Assembly: GCA_002722645.1 (NCBI GenBank)
Contig: PBML01000038.1
Location: forward strand, 27,986 to 33,834
DNA length: 5,849 bases
Direction of reading: 5' to 3'
Source: Acidobacteriota bacterium
GTDB lineage: Bacteria; Acidobacteriota; UBA890
This document shows positions 1-5,849 of the stretch, one piece after another (position 1 is the first letter of the stretch; each line of letters begins with the position of its first letter). The notes beneath the pieces are model-generated. The model ran no database searches and was not told where the DNA came from. It was given only the letters and a program-made list of their open reading frames with translations. A program made the translations under genes and the position numbers.

Positions 1-4
1 GTTC

Positions 5-1462
5 TTACCTCTCTTTTGGGTCTGTCCCTGGTGCATTAGGTATACCGCCGAGCCAGCGGGCTGCTCGGCGGCCCTGGTCAATTCCTGTAACTGCGGACTT
101 TGAGAAAGCAACTCCGTGAAGGCCATTTCCGGCTAAGAACAACCCTGGTGTGCGCTCAAGAGCGGCTTCAATTCGAGCCACTCTTAACGGATGTCCGAGA
201 TCATATTGAGGAATCGCGAACGGCCATTTAGTCACTTCGGAGAGTATTGGTAAGGACGTTAGCCCGAATATTCTCGCTAATTCGTCGCTGACTAGTTCGA
301 CTAGGGAGTCGTCATCGAGGTCGGCAACGTCGGGGTCTACACTGCCGCCGAGCATTGCCCGTAGTAACACATGGTCTTTAGGGCTTCGTTCGGGAAACAA
401 TTGCGAGTCCCAGATGCAACCGAGTGTTCGGTAACCTTGGTCCCGGGGAATCAGCACGCCGAAGCCTGTTGGAAAGTTCAAGGCTGCTTGCGGCCGGAAG
501 CCCAAGGCCACCACGACGACGGGCGGAGTTGTGATCTCACTTAGAGCCATAGCCACTTCCGGAGCGACTTTCTCGACCGTGTGGGCGTTTGCACACGCCT
601 CACCAGCCGCAACCACCGCGTTCGCTTCGATTGAAGAATCGATACCATCAATGAGCAAGCGGTAGCGTGGCGGTCGTCGATCGTTGCTTCCATGTGCTGT
701 CGTAATAGCTTCGATTTTCTGCACCTTGGTATCACAACGCACCGTGAACTTGTCACTTTCGGCAAGTGCGACGGCCACCGATTGCAATCCTCGGCGGAAA
801 GAAACCAGCTTTCCTGAAAGTCCACTTCTAGGACCTTGATTGCTTGGGCCCTTCCGACGGCTGGCGATCATGCCTCGAGTCAAAGAGCCATAGTCACGCT
901 CTAGTGCCACCAAGTTTGGGAAGGAGGCGCTTACTGAGAGCTGGCGAGCATCACCGGCGAAGACGCCAAGCACCATCGGTGCGATTAACTTATTTGCCGC
1001 CGCGACTCCTAGTCGACGACTGGCAAAATCCCAGATGCTTTCTAGCGCGACACGTTCTGGCTTGGCCCTAGGGACGAAGGGTTCCGCCATCATTCGCAAC
1101 ATTCCTATGGGCCCGATGATTCGTGAGCGGGCGAATGCCAGCGGGTGTGTTTTTATCTCCCGAAGTCGGCTGTGCAATAGGTATCTTCGTGCTGCAGCAT
1201 CGTTTGCCTGCACTTTTTCGTGCAAAATCCCGTTTTGTTCCAACAACTTGTTGAACTCAGGCTCGTTGTCGAGATACCCCGTCGGGCCTGCTTCAATCAG
1301 CCAACCATCGCGCTTCACGGTGCGCGCTTTACCACCGACCTTCGAGCTCGCTTCGAGCACAAGGATTTCGAACCCATCCGCAGCCTTGCTTCTATACCGA
1401 GCGGCTTCATGAGCCGCACATAGGCCGGAAATGCCGGCGCCAATGATGACTAGACGCTTCAT
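5..1462 (-). CDS. hemY: Protoporphyrinogen oxidase, HemY type (FAD-dependent)
   Basis: 485 aa, close to the usual 460-490 for HemY. The family removes six electrons from protoporphyrinogen IX to give protoporphyrin IX, using FAD and normally O2, at or near the cytoplasmic membrane. Seen: an N-terminal dinucleotide-binding fold with IIGAGISGL (residues 6-14), the acidic end of the second strand VLEAS (35-39), the KVGGKART glycine/arginine motif (41-48) and EAGP (57-60). The middle has GVFAGDARQLSVSASFPNL and the E..YGSL..GM pattern typical of HemY. Near the C terminus is the FAD-contacting LFLAGN (441-446). No transmembrane segment or signal peptide is evident. The ATG start is 18 bases after hemN and is preceded by GGTGA. 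Its position after hemE and hemN fits the last oxidation before iron insertion. Gram-positive CgoX, a coproporphyrinogen oxidase, belongs to the same family; the adjacent hemN argues for protoporphyrinogen as substrate. Oddity: the usual PDC/NDC motif after GV near residue 451 is replaced by a longer, cysteine-free segment. Confidence 0.95.
   Translation of the reverse strand: MKRLVIIGAGISGLCAAHEAARYRSKAADGFEILVLEASSKVGGKARTVKRDGWLIEAGPTGYLDNEPEFNKLLEQNGILHEKVQANDAAARRYLLHSRLREIKTHPLAFARSRIIGPIGMLRMMAEPFVPRAKPERVALESIWDFASRRLGVAAANKLIAPMVLGVFAGDARQLSVSASFPNLVALERDYGSLTRGMIASRRKGPSNQGPRSGLSGKLVSFRRGLQSVAVALAESDKFTVRCDTKVQKIEAITTAHGSNDRRPPRYRLLIDGIDSSIEANAVVAAGEACANAHTVEKVAPEVAMALSEITTPPVVVVALGFRPQAALNFPTGFGVLIPRDQGYRTLGCIWDSQLFPERSPKDHVLLRAMLGGSVDPDVADLDDDSLVELVSDELARIFGLTSLPILSEVTKWPFAIPQYDLGHPLRVARIEAALERTPGLFLAGNGLHGVAFSKSAVTGIDQGRRAARWLGGIPNAPGTDPKER
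8..13 (-). promoter_or_regulatory. Shine-Dalgarno for a gene beyond the left edge
   Basis: On the minus strand the last two sense codons of hemY read GAG AGG, followed by TAA and GAAC to the window edge. GAGAGG is a good Shine-Dalgarno with 7 bases left before the edge, so a start codon at the next base would have ideal spacing. No such site is needed by hemY itself. The start codon is not in the window, so this is a prediction. Confidence 0.5.
45..71 (-). repeat. Inverted repeat / hairpin at the 3' end of hemY
   Basis: CCGCCGAGC (45-53) and GCTCGGCGG (63-71) are perfect reverse complements separated by 9 bases, giving a 9-bp GC-rich stem in the mRNA about 40 bases before the hemY stop. No run of T follows on the minus strand, so it is not a standard intrinsic terminator. 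It lies within codons for RRAARWLGG, and codon composition alone could produce it. Confidence 0.5.
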
Positions 1463-1466
1463 TGTT

Positions 1467-1471
1467 TCACC
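1467..1471 (-). promoter_or_regulatory. Ribosome-binding site of hemY
   Basis: In the 18-base hemN-hemY gap the minus strand reads GGTGA followed by AACA and the ATG. GGTGA matches the 3' part of the consensus AGGAGGTGA. It supports the ATG at 1462 as the start. The gap has no room for a separate promoter. Confidence 0.55.
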
Positions 1472-1480
1472 ACGGGCTAT

Positions 1481-2908
1481 CTAAACAGTACGGCTAAAGA
1501 CAGGCTTTTCTGGGTCTTGTTTCTCGCGCAGGTAACGATCGAAACACATCGCCAGGTTACGAACGAACAGCTCTCCTACCGGAGTAACAACGATGGCTTG
1601 GGAGCCAACTTTGACCATTCCGTCCACCTCGTGCTCCCCAAGTGCCGCGAGGTCCTCAGCGAAGTACTCTTGGAATTTGATTCCGTGGCGGGCTTCAATG
1701 GCCGCGAACGCGACATGAAAATTACACATAAGCTCGTGAATGACGTCGCGGCGTACCTCGTCATCTGCACTACGGGCGACACCTCGGTAAACGGGTAGTC
1801 TCCCCGCTTCGATTGCCTCTCCATAGCTGCTGAGTTTTTTCTCGTTCTGCGTATATGAGCCTTGCACATCGCCAATCGCCGAGATTCCTAAGCCAATCAC
1901 GTCCCCCGCGGGAATTACCGAATAGCCTTGAAAGTTACGTCTTAGACGATGTTCCTTCCGAGCTCGAAAGAGTTCATCGTCAGGCTTCGCAAAGTGGTCC
2001 ATGCCTATGGGCTCGTAACCTGCCTGTAACAGCTTCTCTCGAGCAACGGCGAACAACTCGAGCTTGAGATCACGTCCTGGCAAGTTGTCCTGCGAGATCT
2101 GATTTTGGTGCGCTCGCATCCAGGGAACCAACGCGAATGAGTAAACTGCTAGCCGGTCGACTCCCATGTTGATGACTTGGTCCACGGCCCGAGCGAACGA
2201 GTCAGAGCTTTGAAACGGAAGGCCATAAATAAGGTCGACATTAATCCCACGGAAACCCTTGCGCCGGGCGTATTGGATTAGTTCCTCGGTCTCCTTTGCC
2301 GATTGAACTCGATTGATGGACTCTTGAACCTCAGGAGTGAAGTCCTGCACACCCATCGACACACGGTTGAAGCCACGCTCTCCGAGAACATCAAGATGCT
2401 CAAAAGTAGTCACCCGAGGGTCAACCTCGACGGCGAGCTCTGCATCATGGCAGCGTTCAAAGCGGTCGAATAAGTGGTCTAGGAGTTCGGCGAGGTCGTT
2501 TGGCTTGTGATAGGTGGGCGTGCCGCCGCCTAGATGGAGTTGGGACACTTTTCGCCGCCGCGGCAAGTGTTTTGCGACCAAACTGATTTCGCGACGGAGA
2601 AGATCAAGATACGGAACCGTCTTCTCATAGTGCGGGGTGATGATGACGTGGCAAGCACAGAACAAGCAGCGTTCTTCACAAAACGGCAGGTGGATGTAGA
2701 TCGACAACGGCTCAGAATCACGTTTATTGGCGGCTGCCAAAAGGTTGGTATAGATAGCGTCATCAAGATTCTCTTGGAACTCCACCGCAGTGGGGTAGCT
2801 CGTATACCTCGGGCCTTGACGATCATAGCGGCGCATCAACTCGGTGGTTACTGCTGGGGACAGTAACTGGGTGATGGCATCTTCCGTATTGGTATTGTTC
2901 TTCGCCAT
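1481..2908 (-). CDS. hemN: Oxygen-independent coproporphyrinogen III dehydrogenase (radical SAM)
   Basis: 475 aa; E. coli HemN is about 457. It oxidatively decarboxylates two propionates of coproporphyrinogen III to vinyl groups, giving protoporphyrinogen IX. It uses S-adenosylmethionine and a 4Fe-4S cluster and needs no O2; it is cytoplasmic. Seen: the N-terminal PRYTSYPTA (33-41); Y71 in the segment leading to the cluster; C77, C81 and C84 of the radical-SAM CxxxCxxC; and a fourth cysteine C86, giving the CxC typical of true HemN. Also present are the SAM-binding GGGTP (127-131), EVDPR (161-165), GVQDF (186-190), NVDLIYGLP (223-231), GMDHFA (302-307), GLGISAIGD (339-347), the HemN-domain RNLAMCFDRYL near 450-460 and the terminal FSRTV. 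Together these separate it from the heme chaperone HemW, which lacks the fourth cysteine and this C-terminal domain. The start is ATG, 6 bases after the hemE stop, with a GAGG-type ribosome-binding site inside the end of hemE. No regulator site is visible. Confidence 0.97.
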   Translation of the reverse strand: MAKNNTNTEDAITQLLSPAVTTELMRRYDRQGPRYTSYPTAVEFQENLDDAIYTNLLAAANKRDSEPLSIYIHLPFCEERCLFCACHVIITPHYEKTVPYLDLLRREISLVAKHLPRRRKVSQLHLGGGTPTYHKPNDLAELLDHLFDRFERCHDAELAVEVDPRVTTFEHLDVLGERGFNRVSMGVQDFTPEVQESINRVQSAKETEELIQYARRKGFRGINVDLIYGLPFQSSDSFARAVDQVINMGVDRLAVYSFALVPWMRAHQNQISQDNLPGRDLKLELFAVAREKLLQAGYEPIGMDHFAKPDDELFRARKEHRLRRNFQGYSVIPAGDVIGLGISAIGDVQGSYTQNEKKLSSYGEAIEAGRLPVYRGVARSADDEVRRDVIHELMCNFHVAFAAIEARHGIKFQEYFAEDLAALGEHEVDGMVKVGSQAIVVTPVGELFVRNLAMCFDRYLREKQDPEKPVFSRTV

Positions 2909-2914
2909 TTATTG

Positions 2915-3979
2915 CTAAACCTCTTCACCGGCTGATGCTGAAGTGCGAGAACACTCCTGCACTTCGCTGTGAACGACTCCGATCAATGCCTCGACGCTTT
3001 CCATGGGAGTTTGTGGGAGGATCCCGTGTCCCAAGTTCACGATGTGCCCAACGGGTGGAATGTCTTGCAACAACCGACGAGCCGCCCGTGATGTCGACTC
3101 GGGTCCCGCGAGCAGGATTGCCGGGTCAAGATTTCCTTGCAGAATCTTCTGCGGTCCCAATGACTGACGTAACTCGGCCATGTCAACTCGCCAGTCCACG
3201 GAGAAGCCATCGGCCGACAAAGTGGTCATTTCTGCCAGAAGATGTGTCGCATTTTGCATAAACAATATGCATGGCACCCCGAGTTGCCCCACGTTCTCAA
3301 GAAGGTTCTCCAAGTGTGGTTTTACAAGTAACGACCAGTCCGAAACCGACAGCACGCCTGACCAAGTTTCGAAGATCTGTACGGCATCGACGCCTGACTC
3401 CACCTGCCCCTTCAAGTACGAGCTAGATAACGCTGTGAGCCGCTCAAGAAGCTCGGTCAACACCCTCGGTTTATCGATGGCGAGCGCTCTCAATGCCGGG
3501 AAGTCGCGCACCCCGCGACCTTGTACGAGATATGCCGCAAGTGTCCAAGGTCCACCTGTAAACCCAAGTACTGGAACACGGCCAGAGAGTTCCTTCTTGA
3601 CCAATCGAACCGTTTCCAGGACCGTCGGGGCGATTTCGTCCTGGGTAGGTATCGATAATGCCTGGACCGCAGCTTTTGACCGTAGAGGTTTGTTGATCAC
3701 GGGACCAGGAGCAAACTCGACGTTGATACCAAGCGCACTGATTGGACTCATGATGTCAGCGAAAACAATGGCGGCATCGAGCGGGAACCGGTTAATCGGC
3801 ATTAGCGTTACTTCGGCCGCTAAATCGGGACGGGCGCACAGCTCTTCGAAGGAAAAACGCTCGCGAAGCGCGCGGTACTCGGGAAGGTAGCGACCAGCTT
3901 GCCGCATGATCCACAGTGGTCTTCGTTCTGTGTCCTGTCCCCGAAGGGTGCGCAAGAGGAGATCGTTCATGGCGGTCAC
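2915..3979 (-). CDS. hemE: Uroporphyrinogen III decarboxylase
   Basis: 354 aa, the normal family length. This cofactor-free cytoplasmic enzyme decarboxylates the four acetate side chains of uroporphyrinogen III to methyls, giving coproporphyrinogen III, the substrate of the next gene (hemN). Seen: the signature MRQAGRYLPEYR (25-36) with the substrate-binding arginines; FADIM (73-77) with D75, the expected pyrrole-NH-coordinating aspartate; the second signature GFTGGPWTLAAYL (139-151) with Y150; FETW (203-206); QGNLDP (281-286); and NLGHGI (315-320) with H318. All expected catalytic-cleft residues are present. Start choice: GTG at 3979 overlaps the hemL stop as GTGA. An ATG three codons later (3970-3968, 351 aa) is equally compatible with the family N terminus (MNDLLLR). 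Neither has a clear Shine-Dalgarno, so translation probably depends on ribosomes finishing hemL. The C-terminal tail after about residue 340 is rich in S, T and E and is not conserved. Confidence 0.97.
   Translation of the reverse strand: MTAMNDLLLRTLRGQDTERRPLWIMRQAGRYLPEYRALRERFSFEELCARPDLAAEVTLMPINRFPLDAAIVFADIMSPISALGINVEFAPGPVINKPLRSKAAVQALSIPTQDEIAPTVLETVRLVKKELSGRVPVLGFTGGPWTLAAYLVQGRGVRDFPALRALAIDKPRVLTELLERLTALSSSYLKGQVESGVDAVQIFETWSGVLSVSDWSLLVKPHLENLLENVGQLGVPCILFMQNATHLLAEMTTLSADGFSVDWRVDMAELRQSLGPQKILQGNLDPAILLAGPESTSRAARRLLQDIPPVGHIVNLGHGILPQTPMESVEALIGVVHSEVQECSRTSASAGEEV
2920..2926 (-). promoter_or_regulatory. Ribosome-binding site of hemN inside the end of hemE
   Basis: The minus strand reads GAAGAGG within the last hemE codons (GEEV), 11 bases before the hemN ATG. 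The spacing is slightly long but usable. Because it lies inside hemE, ribosomes ending hemE would pass over it, which fits coupled translation. Confidence 0.5.
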
Positions 3980-5280
3980 ATTTTATCGAGCGCAGCTGAA
4001 ATGCTGTTGCACAGGTGCTGCAGGTGTTTTTCTTCGTGAGCCAACGACAAGAACCCTACTTCGTAACTTGAGGGCGCAAGGTAAACGCCATTTTCGAGCA
4101 TGAGGTGGAAGAAGCGACGGTAGTTTTTGGCGGCACGCGGTTCGATTGCATCAGCGCGGCGTGGTGCCGCTCCGCCTTGAAATGCAAGCCAAAAGACCGA
4201 AGCGCAGCGGACTAGCTGAACCGGTGTTTTTGAAGCCTCCAGAATTGGAGTCAACATTGTTTCCAGTTTCTTGCCAGCAGTTTCTAGCTTCTGCCAGCCT
4301 TGCTCACGCTTGAGAGTGCGGAGGGTCTCGAGGCCCGCTGCCATTGCCACTGGGTTGCCCGAAAGCGTTCCTGCCTGGTAGACGGGCCCTTCGGGGGCCA
4401 GGTTGTCCATTATGGTTCCAGCTCCCCCGAACCCGCCTACAGGTAGCCCACCACCGATTACTTTGCCGAAAGTGGCTAGGTCTGGCGTGATTCCGAACAA
4501 CTCTGCGGCGCCTCCCGCCCCTACTCGAAAACCGCTAATGACTTCATCGAATAGAAGAAGTGCGCCGTGTTTTTGTGTGAGATTACGTAGCTTTCTGAGA
4601 AAGGCCTCACGTTGCAGGAGTAGACCGTTATTGGCCGGTATCGGTTCGACAATTACTGCCGCGATGTTGTCACCCTCTTGGTGGAACAGGGTCTCGAGCG
4701 CCTCATCATCGTCAAGCGGTAAAATGCGCGTCTGCGAGGCGAACGATTCGGGCACCCCCGCTGAGTCTGGCTGGCCGAACGTTGCCAAACCGGAACCGGC
4801 GGCAACTAAAAGATGGTCAGCGTGGCCGTGATAACAACCCGAGAATTTGACAATCACATCTCGGCCGGTCACGCCGCGGGCCAAACGAATTGCGCTCATT
4901 GTTGCCTCTGTCCCAGAGGAAACAAAGCGGACCTTTTCAAGCCCTGGGTACAGTGACGTCACTGTCTCGGCAAGTTCGATTTCCAGCTCGCAGAGAGCAC
5001 CATACGTCGTCCCCCGCTCGGCAGCCTGACGGACTGCTTCGACAACTGCCTGGTGAGCGTGACCGAGGATCAGAGGACCCCAAGAACATACGAAATCGAC
5101 GTAGGTTCGGCCGTCCACATCCTCGATAAGTGCACCTCGACCGGACCGGATTACGATGGGCTCACCACCGACGGCGTGGAAAGCTCGCACCGGGGAGTTA
5201 ACCCCGCCGGGGAGACACTCCTTCGCACGCTTGAACCAAGCTGCTGACGTTACCCTCGGCTGTGCGGATCTTTCCGTCAT
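3976..5280 (-). CDS. hemL: Glutamate-1-semialdehyde 2,1-aminomutase
   Basis: 434 aa from the ATG at 5280. It is a class-III PLP aminotransferase fold enzyme that moves the amino group of glutamate-1-semialdehyde to give 5-aminolevulinate, the last step of the C5 route; it is a cytoplasmic dimer. Residues numbered from this ATG. Seen: the hallmark GGVNSPVRAF (25-34), which separates it from ordinary class-III aminotransferases; SSGTEA (121-126) for PLP phosphate; GCYHGHAD (148-155); FDEVISGFRVG (244-254) with the PLP-ring aspartate D245; FGKVIGGG (271-278) with Schiff-base lysine K273; and YQAGTLSGNP (301-310). Start choice: the ATG overlaps the hemB stop as ATGA and has a GGGTGG ribosome-binding site just upstream. 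A GTG two codons earlier (5286, 436 aa) is possible but less favoured. Its stop overlaps hemE by 4 bases. Its presence implies a glutamyl-tRNA reductase (hemA) elsewhere, not visible here, and argues against the ALA-synthase (succinyl-CoA/glycine) route. Very similar paralogues can occur; the motif set makes this assignment firm. Confidence 0.97.
   Translation of the reverse strand: MTERSAQPRVTSAAWFKRAKECLPGGVNSPVRAFHAVGGEPIVIRSGRGALIEDVDGRTYVDFVCSWGPLILGHAHQAVVEAVRQAAERGTTYGALCELEIELAETVTSLYPGLEKVRFVSSGTEATMSAIRLARGVTGRDVIVKFSGCYHGHADHLLVAAGSGLATFGQPDSAGVPESFASQTRILPLDDDEALETLFHQEGDNIAAVIVEPIPANNGLLLQREAFLRKLRNLTQKHGALLLFDEVISGFRVGAGGAAELFGITPDLATFGKVIGGGLPVGGFGGAGTIMDNLAPEGPVYQAGTLSGNPVAMAAGLETLRTLKREQGWQKLETAGKKLETMLTPILEASKTPVQLVRCASVFWLAFQGGAAPRRADAIEPRAAKNYRRFFHLMLENGVYLAPSSYEVGFLSLAHEEKHLQHLCNSISAALDKM
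4950..4965. repeat. Perfect 16-bp palindrome within hemL
   Basis: ACAGTGACGTCACTGT is identical to its own reverse complement and contains TGACGTCA at its centre. It encodes the hemL stretch T-V-T-S-L near residue 108. The flanking bases do not extend the symmetry. Such a perfect 16-mer is expected by chance less than once in a window this size (about 0.1). It could bind a dimeric regulator or be coincidental; no second copy was noticed. Confidence 0.6.
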
Positions 5281-5849
5281 AGCCACCCACGCTCTAACGC
5301 TTCACGCGAATGGTAAGTGATGATCAGGTCGGCCCCAGCTCTAGTCATGCCAACCAGGTTCTCGCGGACTACGGTTGCCTCATCCAACCAACCGCGGGCT
5401 GCTGCTGCCTTCACGGCGGAGTATTCGCCCGAAACGTTGTACGTAGCCAAGGGCAATCTGGTTTCTTGGCGCACAGCACGGATGACATCGAGGTATGCAA
5501 GAGCCGGTTTGACCATCAGCATGTCGGCTCCTTCTTGTTCGTCTAAATGAGCCTCGCGGATTGCCTCGCGAACATTGGCCGGGTCCATCTGGTACGCCTT
5601 ACGGTCTCCAGTAGATGGGGTCGACTCTGCAGCATCTCGAAAAGGACCGTAGTATGCCGAGGCGTACTTAGCCGCGTAAGACAAGATTCCGACATCTTCA
5701 TAGTTGGCTTCATCGAGCCCTTTTCGTATAGCCGCTACTCGCCCGTCCATCATGTCCGATGGGGCAACCACGTCGGCCCCTGCTCCAGCGTGCGCCAGAG
5801 CAATATCCTTCAGCAATGGGAGAGTCTCATCGTTGATTACTTTGCCATC
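5277..5849 (-). CDS. hemB: Delta-aminolevulinic acid dehydratase (porphobilinogen synthase), C-terminal part
   Basis: The reading frame is open to the right edge, so only the last 190 residues of a protein usually about 320-340 aa are present; the start is outside the window. A TTG at 5816 is in frame but is not the real start, because conserved HemB sequence (NDETL) continues upstream of it. HemB condenses two ALA molecules to porphobilinogen in a cytoplasmic, usually octameric enzyme. Seen, counting from the first visible residue: GADVVAPSDMMDGR (24-37); SYAAKYASAYYGPFRDA (57-73) with the first Schiff-base lysine K61; YQMDPAN (86-92); EGADMLMVKPA (106-116) with the second Schiff-base lysine K114; then NVSGEY and RAGADLIITY near the C terminus. 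Both active-site lysines are therefore present. The N-terminal metal-binding region, which tells zinc enzymes from magnesium enzymes, is not visible, so metal type cannot be judged. Its TGA stop overlaps the hemL ATG by 4 bases. Confidence 0.97.
   Translation of the reverse strand, partial: DGKVINDETLPLLKDIALAHAGAGADVVAPSDMMDGRVAAIRKGLDEANYEDVGILSYAAKYASAYYGPFRDAAESTPSTGDRKAYQMDPANVREAIREAHLDEQEGADMLMVKPALAYLDVIRAVRQETRLPLATYNVSGEYSAVKAAAARGWLDEATVVRENLVGMTRAGADLIITYHSREALERGWL
5283..5288 (-). promoter_or_regulatory. Ribosome-binding site deciding the hemL start
   Basis: The minus strand reads GTGGGTGGCT immediately before the ATG at 5280. The GGTGG part resembles GGAGG with one mismatch and sits close to the ATG. 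The competing GTG at 5286 lies inside this element and has no comparable site upstream, so the ATG with its 4-base ATGA overlap with hemB is preferred. The site is within hemB codons. Confidence 0.4.

Noticed and set aside
1441..1464. CAATGA / TCATTG inverted repeat covering the hemY start codon
   Set aside because: The stem is 6 bp, A+T-rich and separated by 12 bases. It is too weak to claim start-codon sequestration.
3255..3271. TGCATA / TATGCA inverted repeat in hemE
   Set aside because: A 6-bp A+T-rich stem with a 5-base loop is expected by chance. It encodes hemE residues around FMQNATH, and there is no sign of regulatory use.
3180..3890. 236-codon open frame on the plus strand antisense to hemE
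   Set aside because: It lies entirely within hemE, whose full set of family motifs is on the minus strand. The plus-strand product has low-complexity S/R/T-rich sequence without recognisable domains, and there is no ribosome-binding or promoter context. It is a composition shadow.
4385..4399. GGCCC-TTCGG-GGGCC hairpin as a possible terminator
   Set aside because: The stem is only 5 bp with no T-run on either side, and it falls in the middle of hemL, encoding conserved residues (LAPEGP).
4403..4831. 142-codon open frame on the plus strand antisense to hemL
   Set aside because: It overlaps the most conserved hemL core, including the PLP lysine motif. Its product is P/S/A-rich with no family resemblance.
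5814..5816. TTG as the start of hemB
   Set aside because: The frame continues upstream to the window edge with conserved HemB sequence (NDETL), and the visible part lacks the N-terminal half of the enzyme. The true start is outside the window.

Overview
The window holds one compact block of tetrapyrrole (heme) biosynthesis genes. All genes lie on the minus strand, so transcription runs from right to left. In that direction the order is hemB (5' end cut off by the right edge), hemL, hemE, hemN and hemY, giving four complete genes and one partial gene. Four of the products are consecutive or near-consecutive pathway enzymes. HemL makes 5-aminolevulinate (ALA), HemB condenses two ALA to porphobilinogen, HemE makes coproporphyrinogen III from uroporphyrinogen III, HemN makes protoporphyrinogen IX, and HemY oxidises it to protoporphyrin IX. 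The steps not seen are hemA, hemC and hemD (probably upstream, beyond the right edge) and hemH (perhaps just beyond the left edge).

Packing is extremely tight. hemB and hemL overlap by 4 bases (ATGA), as do hemL and hemE (GTGA). hemE and hemN are 6 bases apart, and hemN and hemY 18 bases apart. No junction has room for a promoter or terminator, so the block reads as a single operon with translational coupling. The last bases at the left edge carry a good Shine-Dalgarno sequence overlapping the hemY stop region and placed for a start codon just outside the window. The operon therefore very probably continues.

The organism is a bacterium using the C5 (glutamyl-tRNA) route to ALA and the protoporphyrin-dependent branch. 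Sampled lines have roughly 50-57% G+C. The pairing of an oxygen-independent HemN with a HemY-type flavin oxidase, and the B-L-E-N-Y order, recall the clustered hem loci of some non-enteric Gram-negatives (from memory, Leptospira and some delta-proteobacterial lineages). The sequence alone does not fix a phylum.

I found no RNA genes, mobile elements, CRISPR arrays or pseudogenes, and no gene-free stretch longer than 18 bases. This is a housekeeping region and I see no undescribed system. The points most worth a second look are the predicted coupled gene past the left edge, a perfect 16-bp palindrome inside hemL, a strong hairpin at the 3' end of hemY, and an unusual C-terminal FAD motif in HemY.
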